DNA of 64,000 bases from Branchinecta lynchi (GCA_023053575.1 JAKZAP010000016.1:12356030-12420029), one strand, 5' to 3'; counted from the stretch's first letter, positions 20,971 through 33,429 are shown. The notes: generated by a model not told the origin, from the letters alone. Numbers and translations: made by a program.

Positions 20971-23784
20971 ATGGCACTTGAGCTTACTCAAGTGCCATAT
21001 AGCGATTGTAATTTCTGTCCGTCAGTCGGTCTGTCGGTCTGTCGGTCTGTCGGTCCCGGTTTTGCTAGTTCGGGCACTTCCAGATAAGCTAGGACGATGA
21101 AACTTGGCAGGCATATCAGGAACTGGACCAGATTAAATTAGAAATTGTCGCTTCCTCGATCCGACCATCTGGAGGGGAGTGGAGAGAGGGGGAATCCGGA
21201 AAAATTAGGAAAAATGAAATATTTTTAGCTTACGAACGGGTGATCGGATCTTAATGAAACTTGATATATGGAAGGACTTCGTGTCTCAGACCCTCCATTT
21301 TAAATCCAGACCGGATCCGGTGACACTGGGGGGAGTTGGAGGGGGAAACCGGAAATCTTGGAAAACACTTTGAGTGAAGGAATCCGGATGAAACTTGGTG
21401 GAAAGAACAAGCAGAAGTCCTAGATACGTGATGGATATAACCGGAACGGATCCGCTCACTTTGGGGGAGTAGGGGGGGGGGGAGAAGTCCGAATTTTTAG
21501 TGATCCCACGAGTTTGGTGCTTCCTGATGTGCTGGGATGCTGAAAATTGGCAGGCACGTCAGGGACCCGACCAGATTAAATGGGAAATAGTCATTTCCCC
21601 GATCCGACCATCTGGGAGGGGGAGTGGAGGGAGGGGGAAGCCAAAATGTGTGGTATTTTTATCTTGCGAACGAGTCATCGGATCTTGATGAAATTTTATA
21701 TTTAGGATGACCTCGTGTCTCAGATGTCCCACTATAAATCCGGACCGGATCCGATGACACTGGGGGGAGTTGGAGGAGGGAACCGGAAATCTTGAGAAAC
21801 GCTTAGAGTGGAGGGATCGGGATGAAACTTGGTGGGAAGAACAAGCACAAGTCCTAGATACGTCATTGATATAAGCGGACCAGATCCGGGCACTCTGGGG
21901 GAGTTGGGGGGGGGGGTCCGGATTTCTAGCGATCCTGCGAGTGCGGCATACTTCCTTATGTGCTAGGGCGATGAAACTTGGCAGGTATGTCAGGGACCCG
22001 AACAGGTTCACTTGAGAACAGCCGTTTCTCCAATCCGACCATACTGGGGGGAGTGGATGGATGGGGAGTCCGGAATCTAGTGGCGTGTATAACTTTTGAA
22101 CGGGTGATCGGATCTTGATGAAATTTTATATTTAGGATGACCTCGTGTTTCAGACGTCCCACTATAAATCCGGACCGGATCCGATGACACTGGGGGGAGT
22201 TGGAGGAGGGAACCGGAAATCTTGAGAAACGCTTAGAGTGGAGGGATCGGGATGAAACTTGGTGGAAGAACAAGCACAAGTCCTAGATACGTCATTGATA
22301 TAAGCGGACCAGATCCGGGCACTCTGGGGGAGTTGGGGGGGGGGTCCGGATTTCTAGCGATCCCGCGAGTTCGGCATACTTCCTGATGTGCTAGGGCGAT
22401 GAAACTTGGCAGGTATGTCAGGGACCCGAACAGGTTCACTTGAAAACAGCCGTTTCCCCGATCCGACCATAGTGGGGGGAGTGGATGGATGGGGAGTCCG
22501 GAATCTAGTGGCGTGTATAACTTTTGAACGGGTGATCGGATTTGAATGAAACTTGTATGGTGGATATAGCTATCGCCTCGGATGATCATTGTTAAGTCCG
22601 GGTCGGGTCGGGTTATACCTGTGGGGATGGGGGGGGGGACCCGAAAACTCAAGAAACACTTAAAGCAGAGGGATTGGGACGGAATTTAATGGAGAGAACA
22701 AGCATTAGACCTAGATCCGAATTTGACGGAGCCAGATGGTTTCGGGGCTCTGTGGGGGGGGGGGGGGTAGAGGGGGTTTCCTGGAATACCGGTAGTCGGG
22801 GGTTAGAATAGTTCCAGAAGTACTAAGACAATGAAACTTTGCAGGCATATTAGCGACCCGACTTAATTGACTTATTTTTTTTACTTAAACTAGGATACGA
22901 CCAACTAGGGTCAAACAAATGGGTGATAAGAATCGATGGCCTCGACATGTAAAAGATGCGTTCGAACAAATGCGACCACGGTTAGGGGAATTGGGGGGGG
23001 GGGGGACTTTTGACATGCACAAAAACCAAACGAATGGCCCGAATGAGATGCAAGTTCGACAGTGCCGAGTTTATGCGGCCTAGATTTGTTCTTTGGTGTC
23101 CGGGCCGGATGCGGCCAAGGTAGGGGGGGGGGGGGTACTGGAAACTTGCAGATAGGCTATTCTCCAATTTCAGTGAAACTTGATGGACAGGAAGAGGGAA
23201 TTAGGAGATATGACTTTTATGTTTTCAAGTCCTGTTCGGCCACAGTGGCGGGAATTGGAGGGAGATTGCCGGAAACTTTGAGGCTCGCATAGGAGTCAAA
23301 CGAGTGCATCAGTTTAAATGAAACATAGAACTTAGAGAGAGCATATACCCTAGATGACATATTTTGGGCAAGGATCCGGATCCGACAACGTTGGTGGGGG
23401 GAGGGGGTACCAGAATTTTCCAAAAATGCTCAGACTCGACCGAAACTTTAGCGGTGGTATAAAAGAAGATACTTTAGATGATCCATTTTTTAGTCCGAAC
23501 CAGATTCGGCCACGGTAGGGGGAGATGGAGGGAGTACCGGAAATATTGTAGCACGTCTAGGGATCAAACTAGTGGATTTATTAGGCTGAAACTTGGAAGT
23601 TTGAACAGTCATGTGCATTTGATAATCGAGACGATGCCGGAACTGCTTAGAAGTGAGTGAAACAAACTATCCTACTTCTATTTCCAGACCGCATTTTTGG
23701 ATGGCGGGTGTATTTTATCACGTTCTCATCTACTTTCTTGTACTGCCTACTCGTAACAAGTGCCATATGAGCTCGTAGCTCTTG
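20971..23784 (+). mobile_element. Family A repeat, longest copy (2.8 kb), both caps intact
   Basis: The 5' cap is ATGGCACTTG-AGCTTA-CTCAAGTGCCAT (20971-20998), then GTCYGTCGG microsatellite (21017-21054). The body contains a higher-order tandem of about 430-460 bp (starts near 21075, 21520, 21949, 22376, 22808). Each unit has three related modules: GATGAAACTTGGCAGG, GATCGGATCTTGATGAAA-TT and GGGATGAAACTTGGTGG. The units near 21949 and 22376 are almost identical. The 3' part (22900-23700) is more diverged. The 3' cap is CAAGTGCCATATGAGCTCGTAGCTCTTG (23757-23784) followed by TTTT. It is entirely noncoding; open frames on either strand reflect the repeats. Confidence 0.78.
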
Positions 23785-24035
23785 TTTTCGTACCGAGTCA
23801 AAACGATCGTTTTCAGTTGTTTCCAATCGTTTTCACTTGTTTTCAATCGTTTTCAACTGTTTTCGATCGGAAACAGTTGGTTTTGTTTTCAAATCATGAA
23901 ATACAGACCTGATTTTTAACAACGGTAATAGGGAAGTTTATATTTTTTAGTTTTACACAATGAAAATAGTTCATGTGAAACTGTGAACTGTTTCCGATCG
24001 TAATTTTACAACTGTTTACGATTGTTTTTTTTTCG
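23785..24035. repeat. Palindrome-rich cluster (right half)
   Basis: Repeats of AACGATCGTTTTC, GTTTTCAATCG, GATCGGAAACAGTTG and TTTACAACTGTTTACGATTG, continuing the pattern of 20832-20970. Confidence 0.65.
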
Positions 24036-24589
24036 AAAAGTTTAAAAGACGTAGAAATGCTTGAACTTGAGACCTGTCATTCGTGTTTTTGCTATTTTAA
24101 CTTTTCTTTGAAGAGCAAAATAATTCAAAAGCAGCTTTCGTAGTCGACGCCCCCTTTATACTGCCAAAGCGTCTTCTGGTAATTTTTTTTTAGTGCTGCC
24201 ATTTAATCGATAACTGAAGAAAAACTATTTGCCTCTATATAGCACAATGCGACTGTAGTCTAGTCAGTATACTACCTATAATCAGATAAAGTGAGCGCCG
24301 CAGGCGAAATTTTTATTTGCTTTTCCCTGCCAAATTTAATTTCAATCTAAATTCTAGCTTTTACTGTTTCGAAATCTCAATCCTTAAACCGGCTTAAAAC
24401 CCCCGTCAAATGACGCGCCCTTCCACAAAATAGAGAATATTACGAAAAGTGGTGCAGGCGGAATTTTCGTAATATTTATGATTAGATCTTCTTTTTGGGA
24501 TCCAAAATAAAAGTAAGGACTGTCGATGATATCACAGATCATCCCTTTTGTCTGCGACCAGTGCTTCACTCGATCTCTTCTAAGTTTCG
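24036..24589. other. Mostly unassigned; small family J and C remnants
   Basis: GAGCGCCGCAGGCGAAATTT (24293-24312) is the hallmark of family J. TTTTTGGGATCC at about 24494 resembles a family C cap. No gene is seen. Confidence 0.4.
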
Positions 24590-25165
24590 AGGTTTGTGGT
24601 AACTTCCGAATCCTGGCAATTATAACGAATAAATTAATGAATCCCAGTTATTATACCGAATAAGTTTAGACCGATAGCATGTTCGGCATTCTGTATAACT
24701 ACCATATCCCGGTTATCATAACGAATTGGTTTGGTATCGAAAGACTACCGAACAATGTTCATATTTGGTATACTTTCGTCGAAACTGGAACAAAGTCGGG
24801 ATTCGTGGTTAACTTCCTACTCCTGGAAATTATACTGAACAGATTACCGAATCCCAATCATGATACCGAATAGATTTGAACCAATAGCTTATTCGGGATT
24901 CTTTGTAACTACGAAATCTCCATAAATATCCCGAATAGTTCTGGCATCGAAAAATTACCAAATGATTTCAGCAAATTCTCTCACCAAATTCGTGATAACT
25001 ACCGAATACTGGCAATTAGACTGAATGCCGATCATCATACCGAAGAGATTTGTACAGATACCCTATTTAGGATTCTGTGTAACTACCGAATCCCCGTAAA
25101 TATATCGAACAGTTCTTCTATCGAAAAAATACCGAACAATTTTAGTAAAAATTTTACCAAATCTC
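24590..25165 (+). repeat. Family I tandem array, period about 180-205 bp
   Basis: Three degenerate units contain ATACCGAAT-AG-TTTGAACCGATAGC, CGGGATTCTGTGTAACTACCGAAT and ATCGAAA-ACTACCGAACAA (starts near 24654, 24862, 25036). A single reverse-oriented unit lies at 58150-58312. Confidence 0.6.
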
Positions 25166-25629
25166 AAAAAGGGATATACTGCACCTTACAGTTTCGGACA
25201 GCTGATGACAAACACTAGTTTCCCCAAGCCAAGTGTTGGGCCTAAGCCTAACCCTAACCTAACTTAATAAAAAAAAATAATTTTGAATGGTTGTTGCTGG
25301 AACTTCACTGAAATCATTAATATTTTACTAGGTTGGGGTATAACTAGATCTTTTCAATAGTTCTGGACATAATAGCCGAACTAGACCACCCGCTGACATA
25401 TCTGAAAACAAAGGATACAATAACAGTTGAAATCAATTCCAAAATACTCTAGTTTCACCCTCGGCTTCAAGTGAACTAATTAGGAGCCCTTACATAAGCT
25501 TTTCCATCAATCAGTAGTCCATCTATGGACTTTGATCACAGCAAGAAGATAAATATTCTTTCAGCCGAAGATGACTGCAAATTAAGTTTGACACTGCAAT
25601 ATGGAAAATGAAGTTGTGTAAATGCCCTT

Positions 25630-25748
25630 GAACTTGTGGTTTTTCAAGCTTGAGCCTGAAGAGGACCCTTGCCAAGACTGTGCCAAGAAGGGCCAAGCTG
25701 TAGCTCTAGTAAAGTTGAGGTGACATATCCATTTTGCACTCTCAAATA
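25630..25748 (+). mobile_element. Family G fragment (copy f)
   Basis: It carries CTGAAGA and a stem II in which the GCCAAGA segment is duplicated. The GAAA is replaced by AAGC. The right side TATCCATTTTGCACTCTCAAATA matches the arm of copy b. The ribozyme core is dead. Confidence 0.55.
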
Positions 25749-26082
25749 CAGCAAGCAGACCAGGACAGCCAAAAAAACAAACAGCGGGTCAGTTTGCTAA
25801 GTGTGATCCATTACTGGTTTGTTTGGTACAGTTTTGTTGTTCAGTTGTTGTTGTTGAAACTGTGTCTGTTACAGGTCTGTTAACAACAAAGAAGCAAACA
25901 GCTTAAGCTGTCCAAAGCTGTCAAGTAAAGAATCATGACTCCATTTCAAGCACCAACATTAGATTCTTTTTCATTTTAACACTACTTGCTCTACAGGAGC
26001 GGGATCCAATCTCGAATTCATATGACCTCGAATGGCCTGAAAACACTACAAGGAAACTTATGTGCAGTCCAAAACATGTCCT

Positions 26083-26262
26083 ACACTGTAAAAAGTTTCT
26101 TGAACTGTCCGAGTAAGGATTAAAGTTAACTGCAATATTTGCTACAGGGATTAATCTTATCTCAACTAGGATAAGATTAATCCAAATTAGAAATATTCTT
26201 ATCTCAGCAGAGACAATATTAATTCCAATGGCAAATACTGCAAGATTTTTTTTTTACAGTGT
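26083..26262. mobile_element. Family S MITE, copy 1
   Basis: 180 bp with perfect 12-bp ends ACACTGTAAAAA / TTTTTACAGTGT. The interior contains the foldback GGGATTAATCTTATCTC...GATAAGATTAATCC and TGCAATATTTGCTAC / GGCAAATACTGCA. A second copy in opposite orientation is at 63826-63996. No clear target duplication. Confidence 0.7.
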
Positions 26263-26565
26263 CACTCACAATCACCTTACGACTGAAACTTCCATCCGAC
26301 CTTTTTAGACCAGGTTTCGCGGTTGGATACCCCTCCTATACTTCATTTACAAAAACAAAGACAGAAACAGTACCTCTATTTATATTACATCCGCGTTGCA
26401 ATCACCATTTGAATTTGCTACGCGTCTTTCTAGGCAGGCCATAGAGTGAATGAAACTGAGAAAAAAAAATTAAAAAATCTTCAAGGCGTTTTTTGGTGTA
26501 ACAGTCAGGGGCGTCACGACTGGGGGAGAGGGGGAGATGAAAACAGTCTTTTTTCTGAAAATTCG

Positions 26566-26742
26566 TCGATTTTTGGCAGGGATTGGCGGTGACCCACAAG
26601 AGCGGATGTGGGCTGGTAAATCAAGGTTTTGATACGGACTTTAATGATAAAGTCGTTGCGTTAGCCTGAATCAATGATTACTTCGGCAGACCTGTAATCC
26701 CCCACCCTAAAAAAAAAGGTCACAACTTCACACCGCCTGAAA
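26566..26742. repeat. Family Q segment (reverse complement of 17162-17340)
   Basis: It shares GATACGGACTTTAATGATAA, CTGATTACTTCGGCAGACCTG-like sequence and CCCCACCCT followed by an A-run with the upstream copy in inverted orientation. Confidence 0.7.
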
Positions 26743-26862
26743 AATCAGTCGATTTTTTTTCAAAAATGTCATTTTTGTTGTTGTAAACAGTCGTTTTTTC
26801 TGCAGAAACAGTCGGTAAAAATTACCACCCAGTCGGTAAATACCTCGTCCCCCCCCCCCCCC
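26743..26862. repeat. AACAGTCGNTTTTT short repeats and C-run
   Basis: Three or four degenerate copies of a motif like AAACAGTCGGTAAAAA end at a C-run of about 18 (26850-26864). Similar motif clusters occur at 38028-38190 and 47115-47195. Confidence 0.5.
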
Positions 26863-27117
26863 CCAAACATGTTGGCTAGTGACGCGTCTGGTGCCAAGTA
26901 CTTCTACAAAGCACTCCAGGAAAATTTTACTTAAGTACAAATATTAAATGCTTGTCAAAAAATCTATTTAAGTAATAAGTACTTTTTTCAGTACTTACGT
27001 ACTCAAGTATTTAGGTAGTACTTCAGTACTTAAACACTCAAGTATGTAGTTAGGCTTATTATGGTAGGTTTACAAAAATAGCACATAGTTCCCATGTGAG
27101 GGGACACATCAAATCAA

Positions 27118-27470
27118 GCTTTTAGGATCCCAAAACGTAGTGAGCGGACACCTATATAACTTCATTAAGCGTGTCTGCCCGTCTGTCTGTCTGTTAGCAT
27201 GATAACTCTCGAATGAATTAGGTAGGCTATCATGTTCAAACTTGGTGTGCGGGTCCTTTGCGTCAAAAGTACAGGTCGTTCGTAGATAGTATTTGTAGCC
27301 CTACATTTAGGGATGGGAGAGGGGTTTCAACTTCAAGCAAAGATTTGATCCATGAGTGAGAGACAAACTGAATCCCCGTCATTTGTTTTGGCCCCCGACA
27401 AATATTTCGCACGGAAATTTGGCAAAAAAAAAAGATTCCCGTGGTGCTTGTAGTTTATTCATCAAGTATT
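27118..27470 (+). mobile_element. Family C fragment
   Basis: 5' portion only: TAGGATCCCAAAACGTAG, GGACACCTATATAAC, (GTCY)n at 27176-27200, GATAACTCTCGAATG and TGTAGCCCTACATTTAGGG. The tandem body is almost absent. Confidence 0.6.
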
Positions 27471-28373
27471 TAGAATTCTTGAATCAAGATACTGGGGCAA
27501 GCTGAAATGCTGATTCGATCTATTTGATTTATTTTGCTTGTTCTATGCTACGGAATTAAGTCCGATCAAAAACGGAAATTCAATAGGCTTCGCTTTAGCC
27601 GATATTTCGTGTCAGAAAACGACATTTTACGACATAAAATTCACCCTCTAGCTTCGTTTTCCTGTAAAGTAGATAGTTTGGCCGCATTTGCCGGAATCCT
27701 GCGAAATTTGAACTTTCGTTAATAATAGGATTGTCCAGCTGTTCGCGTTGGTATAGGGATAATAAGACGCTCTTACTCATGGGAACTACCAGTAGGAAAT
27801 TTACCTTACTAGGAAGATGCCGATGACCGGAATATCATATGAACCAAATTTTTTTTTAGAAAAGAACAACATGCTGTGACCCAACTTACCGAAAGTTTAT
27901 ATTCCTCGATTTCCTGGATGACGAAGTAACACAAATGTTTCTTCTTTGTGATCTCACCGCAACCTTTCTTCTTGTTCTTAACATGAAATGTATGGTGGAC
28001 CAGTGGCGTCACTATGGGGGGGGGGGGTACGCCCGGGAAAGTTAGTAAGGGTAGTTTAGGGTTACAAAGAAACTGAGTTGACATCCAGCTTAGATATCGG
28101 CGTTGGACGTTGGAGGTTGCATTCTCAGTCGCTAGCCTACTACAAAAATGTTGACTGCTGCGCTCCTTTTCATTCTGTTTGACATACAGTCCATTATAAA
28201 CTGCTGCGTGTCGGGCCATTCTGGAAGCGATTATTTCTTAGTGGAGTGATGTTCACCTTAACCTTCCAAATACTAGGTTTAATGTACGTTTAAATTGTTT
28301 TTCTTGGCTATTGTTTTTAACTGGCAGGGGCGTCACTATGGGGGAGTACTTTCGTCGGGCAGGGCGAAATATA
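27471..28373. other. Unassigned region
   Basis: No gene was recognised. AGTGGCGTCACTATGGGGG at 28010 and AGGGGCGTCACTATGGGGG at 28323 are a repeated transposon-end-like motif. The frame 27809-28219 (minus) has no domain pattern. Confidence 0.4.
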
Positions 28374-31300
28374 ATTGTGTTGCGAGAGCAACACTTTGGT
28401 TTTGTCCTCGTTTTTTTTTTTTTTTTTTTTTTTCCTATGACTCCGATTTCATTTTATTCCTGGTAACTGAGAAGAGTCTAACCTGTGCGGTTTTTACGGA
28501 AAGTGTGGACCTTAGGCCGGATTGATGAATATGACATTACATTTTGGAAAGCTCCGTAGAACTCTTGCCTGGGGCCAATAAGGATGGTTTTTGCTTGTCA
28601 TCGAGCCAGAGCCTACGGTTTGCGAAGTGAAGTGGAGTTGTATAGCCTATGTCAGAGAGGATTATCTGAAGTTGTGTAGCGAACCTTTCGTTTCATCAAA
28701 AGATGTTTCTGCTTTCGAGTGGAAAGCTCCGTTCTAGCACGCAAGCAGGCAGGCACCAGTTTCAAATTGAAGATGGACTAAAATCTATAAGTGTTAAATA
28801 TATGCGGCAGTTACCCGGCCCCACAGCCAACATATCTTCTTTGAGTGATAAATAGAAAAATCTACAGAGAAAAAAAAGTGGCTTTTTCCCACGGGTCCGA
28901 AAGTGCTGCCATCTATTGTTTCTGTCCATGTCTGCGACGATTTCAGCTGAGTTTATAATTTTTTTTTTTTGCACTTTGGTTTGTGGTAGAGTAACGGTAT
29001 CAGATGTGCCTCTTAAACTTTAAAAGTTCTCTCATTGCTAAAGAAACTAGAGCTTATCCTTTGCTCCTTTCTAAGTCGTGACGTTAGAAAGTTGGCCTAC
29101 GGCAAAAAAGTCAACTTTTGAACTAAGACAGGTAGAATTTTTTTTTCGACGGCAATCGATAGCCATTGATGAGCCGATCAAAGTATATGCCATCCATTTT
29201 TTGGTACAAAAATTCCTTCATGAGATACACCAGTTTGAAAATTTCAAAGGGGTTGACAACTTCATAGTAAGGTACATTGAAACCAAAAATAGGCGATACC
29301 AGTTATGATACATATAGGGGACTTTTAAGCAACAGTCGACTGTTAGCCCATAATCATCTTCGGTAATGAGGGGTTTGCAGCTTTTGCTAGTTGGTATACC
29401 TGTTATTTGTTTCCGGTGTATTCGATGGTAAGAACAATTTGGTTCCCAATGGTAAGATATGCAAGGGACTTGTAAGTAATAATCGGCTGTTATGCTACAA
29501 TCATCTTCTGCGATGATGGGTTTGCAGCTTTTGCTACCTGGTGTACCCATTATTTGTTTCCGGTTAACTTAATGTATATCACGGGAGAGGGACTTGTAAG
29601 TAGGAATCGGTTCACGAGGGGCTAGGAATTTTTGCAAATGGGTGCACATTGTATTCGATTTCTATAAATCTGACGGTACGAAAGTTTGTGTCGATGGTCT
29701 ATCAATGTAACCGAGGATTAACTGTTTACACAACGGATACAAACGAAAATGTAAAGCAATGAGGTAGTTTCATAATAATTAATAGGGTCATCTATAGTAT
29801 TTTAATCCTGAAAAGTTACGGATAGCTTTCTATTACCAACTAGATTATATAAGATATTGTTCCAAGTTTTCATCCGTCACGATGTCTACGATTGAAAAGG
29901 ATAAAGTACAACTGACTGCAAAGTTAATTTAGTCCCTTCTTCCTATATTTTTTTGTTGTTGTTTTTACAACGCTGAAGAATACCTTTTGATCATATGATT
30001 ATTTTTTTTAGAACATCCCGTTTAAAAAGATTATGCTATAATCATCTTCAGCGATGAGGGGCTTGTAACTTTTGATAGCTGGTATATCCATTATTTGTTT
30101 CCGATGAATTTGATGTCAATCACGGGAGACGGACTTGAAAGCAAGAATCGGTTCACGAGAGGCTAGAAATTTTTGAAAATTGGTGCACATTGTATTCGAT
30201 TTCTGTAAATATGACAGTAAGAAAGTTTGTATCGATGGTCTATCACTATAACCTAGGATTAACTGTTTACGCAACGGGTACAAACGATACGGTAATGTAA
30301 AACAATAAGGTAATTTTGTAATAATTAATAGTGTCATCTATGGTATTTTAATCCTGAAAAGTTAGGGATAGCTTTATAATATCAACTAGATTATATAAGA
30401 TATTGTTCCAAGTTTTCATCCGTCACGATATCTACGATTGAAAAGGATAAAGTTCAACTTCGACGGCAATCGATAGCCGCTGATGAGCTGATCAAAGTAT
30501 ATGACATCCATTTTTTGGTAAAAAAAATTCCTTTATGAGATACACCAGTTTGAAAGTTTCAAGGGGTTGACAACTTCAGTAGTAAGGTACACACTGAAAC
30601 CAAAAATAGGCGATACCAGTTGTGAGACATTTAGGGGATTTGTACGCGACAGGCAACTGTTAGCTCATAATCATCTTCGGCAATGAGGGGTTTGCAGCTC
30701 TCGCTAGTTGGCGTACCTGTCATTTGATGAACAATTTGGTTCCCAAATGTAAAACATGCAAGGGACTTGTAAGTAATAATCGGCTGTTATGCTACACAAA
30801 TCTTCAGCGATGAGGGGTTTGCAACTTTTGCTAGTCGGTATACCCATTATTTTTATCCGGTGAACTTGATCACGGGAAAGGGACTTGTCAGTAGAATCGG
30901 TGCACGAGGGGCTAGAAATTAGTGCAAATTGTTGCACATTGTATTCGATTTATATAAATCTGACGGTAAGAAAGTTTGTATCGTTGGTCTATCGCTGTAA
31001 CCTAGGATTTACTGTTAACGCAACGGGTACAAACGATACTGTAATGTAAAACAAGGTAGTTTCGTAATAATTAATAGTGTCATCTATGGTATTTTAATCC
31101 TAAAAAGTTACGGATAGCTTTATAATACCAACTAGATTATATAGGATATTATTCCAAGTTTTCATCCGTCACGATGTCTACGATTGAAAAGGATAAAGTT
31201 CAACTGACTGCAAAGTCAATTTAGTCCCTTTTTCCGATATGCTTTTGTTGTGGTTAGGGCAATCGATAGCCCTTGAAGAGCTGATCAAAATATATGCCAT

Positions 31301-32191
31301 CAAATTTTCTGAACAAAAATCCTTCATGAGATAAGCCAGTTTGAAAGTTTCAAGGGGTTGACAACTTCAGGAGTAAGGTACACACTGAAACCAAAAATAG
31401 GCGATACCAGTTGTGAGACATGTAAGGGACTTGTAAGCAACATTCGACTGTAAGCAACAGTCGACTGTTAGCTCATAATCATCTTCGGCAACGAGGAGTT
31501 TGCAGCTTTTGCTAGTTGGTATACCTGTTATTTGTCTCAGGTGTATTCGATGGTAAGAACAATTTTGTTCCCAATTGTAAGACATGCATGGGACTTGTAA
31601 GTAATAATCGGCTTTTATGCTATAATCATCTTCAGCGATGAGGGGTTTGCAACTCTTGATAGCTGGTGCATCCATTATTTGTTTCCGGTGAATTTATTGT
31701 CAATGTCGGGAGACGGACTTGTAAGTAAGATCGGTTCACGAGGGGCTAGAAATTTTTGAAAATTGGTGCACATTGTATTCGATTTCTGTAAATATGACAG
31801 TAAGCAAGTTTGTATCGATGGTCTATCGCTATAACCTAGGATTAACTGTTTACGCAACGGGTACAAACGATACGGTAATGTAAAACAATAAGGTAGTTTT
31901 GTAATAATTAATAGTGTCATCTATGGTATTTTAATCCTGAAACGTTACAAATAGCCTTCTTCCGATATTGTTTTGTTGTTGGTTTTACAACGCTAAAGAA
32001 CAGCTTTTGATTATGTGATTATTCTTTTTAGAACATACCGTTTTAAAAGCTTCGATAAGTTGACAATTTCAGCATTTAACCGACAGCGAAGAAACAAAAC
32101 CAAAGTGTTGCTCTCGCAACACTTTAGCCGGCGAAGCCGGACAAAGGTTGCCGCAACACTTCACGTTGCCCGGGCAACGTAGGTCTAGTTT
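28374..32191 (+). mobile_element. Family B repeat, copy 1 (3.8 kb), palindrome-capped
   Basis: It starts with ATTGTGTTGC-GAGA-GCAACACTT, a hairpin. It ends with the same hairpin (AAGTGTTGC-TCTC-GCAACACTT, 32104-32125) and, past further GC palindromes, ACGTTGCCCGGGCAACGT (32164-32181). Inside are tandem modules of about 150 bp (ATCATCTTC-GC-ATGAGGGGTTTGCA, e.g. 29347, 29498). These sit in longer units of 0.8-1.3 kb that each restart at ATCGATAGCC...GATCAAAGTATATG (29155, 30466, 31262). A T-run of about 19 follows the 5' end. It is noncoding; the repeated minus-strand frames are readings of the same module. Confidence 0.7.
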
Positions 32192-33041
32192 CTTCTGCTT
32201 TTGTCAGGCGCCGGTCGACTCGTCGGCACACGGGGTTCTTTTTAGACGTCGGCACATTGGGTTGTTTTTTTACATAAGGAATCCAGAATTAATTAATTTT
32301 TATGTTTTTGTCGGGTGTCGGTCGACTCGTCGGCATATAAGCAAGAAATGAAATCCTACAAACATCTGTCGGGCAAAACACCGAAGAAATCGAATTCTGC
32401 ATGCTTTTGTCGTGCATAGGCATTCTCGTCGGCACATCGTTATTTTTATACATAAGGCATCCAGAATAAATTACTTTTTAGGTTTTTGTTAGGCGTCGGT
32501 CGACTCGTCGGCACATCGGGTTCTTTTTTTACGCAAGAAATGAAATCCTGCAAACATTTGTCCGGCAAAACACTGAAGAGATCGAATTCTGCATGCTTTT
32601 GTCGTGCCTCGGTAGTGTCGTCGGCACATTGGGTTCTTTTTAAACATAAGGAATCCAGAATAAATTAATTTTGTATTCTTTTGTCAGGCGTCGGTCGTGT
32701 CGTTGGCACATCGGGTTCTTTTTATACGCAAGAAATGAAATCCTGCAAACATTCGTCGGGCAAAACACTGAAGAAATTGAATTCTGCATGATTTTGTCGT
32801 GCCTAGGTATTCTCGTCGTCACATTGGGTTCTTTTTATACATAAGGAAACCAGAATTATTTAATTTTATGTTTTTGTCGGGCGTCGGTCGACTCGTCGGC
32901 TTATATGCAAGAAATAAAATCCTGCAAACATTTGTCGGGCAAAACACTGAAGAAATCGAATTCTGGATGCTTTTGTCGTGCCTAGGTCTTCTCATCGGCA
33001 CATCTTTTTTTTTTATACATAAGGAATCCAGAATAAATTAA
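32192..33041 (+). repeat. Tandem array, period about 190 bp
   Basis: Four to five units each contain TCGGTCGACTCGTCGGCACAT, AAATGAAATCCTGCAAACAT, TTGTCGGGCAAAACACTGAAG and ATACATAAGGAATCCAGAA (unit starts near 32205, 32311, 32492, 32689, 32882). A diverged continuation lies at 33430-33600. The array is open in several frames by chance. Confidence 0.75.
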
Positions 33042-33308
33042 TTTTTAGGTTATAGCGCCAGAACGAAATAGTATAGAAGGAGCGCAGAAGGTGCTGTACA
33101 AATTTCCCAATGCTTTACGATTATAGCTCCCCCGGTTGGGGACGATGCGCCCATAGGCGCAACGAATTGATTTAGAAACTTCTTGAACAACCGAAGAGCA
33201 AAATTTTGACAATGAAGATTTGAACGTTATGCCGAGCCACCGCAGAGAGTCTGTTGATTTGACGATTAACGATCCGATACTTTGTTGGGCGTTCCCGGGG
33301 AAGTTCAA
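33042..33308 (-). pseudogene. Reverse-transcriptase-like fragment of a non-LTR retrotransposon
   Basis: An 87-residue minus-strand frame has the pattern found downstream of the catalytic core in non-LTR reverse transcriptases: DSLRWLGITFKSSLS (the LG-F/I-D segment), then a helix with VSKSIRCAYGRI and RKALGNLYSTFCAPSILFRSG. Only the segment after the palm is present. There is no YADD box and both ends are broken inside tandem repeats. The assignment rests on pattern only. Confidence 0.42.
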
Positions 33309-33429
33309 GCCTCACCGGCAAAAAGGGTTATTTTTACACTTAAGAAATCAAGTTCTGTACATTTTTATCGGGAGCATGCCGAAAGTTCAAGTCTCGACGG
33401 TACATCGGCTTCTAATTACACGTAAAATA

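Noticed and set aside
21559..22652. Minus-strand frames of 107-150 codons in family A
   Set aside because: Equivalent frames recur wherever the 430-bp unit recurs, on either strand, with no domain; the DNA repeat is what is conserved.
25240..25265. Telomere-like CCTAACCCTAACCTAA
   Set aside because: Only two to three degenerate units; too short for a telomeric or interstitial telomere array.
30704..31675. Repeated minus-strand peptides containing SKSCKPLIAEDD
   Set aside because: They are translations of the 150-bp family B module; copies are broken by stops and frame changes, so no protein selection is evident.
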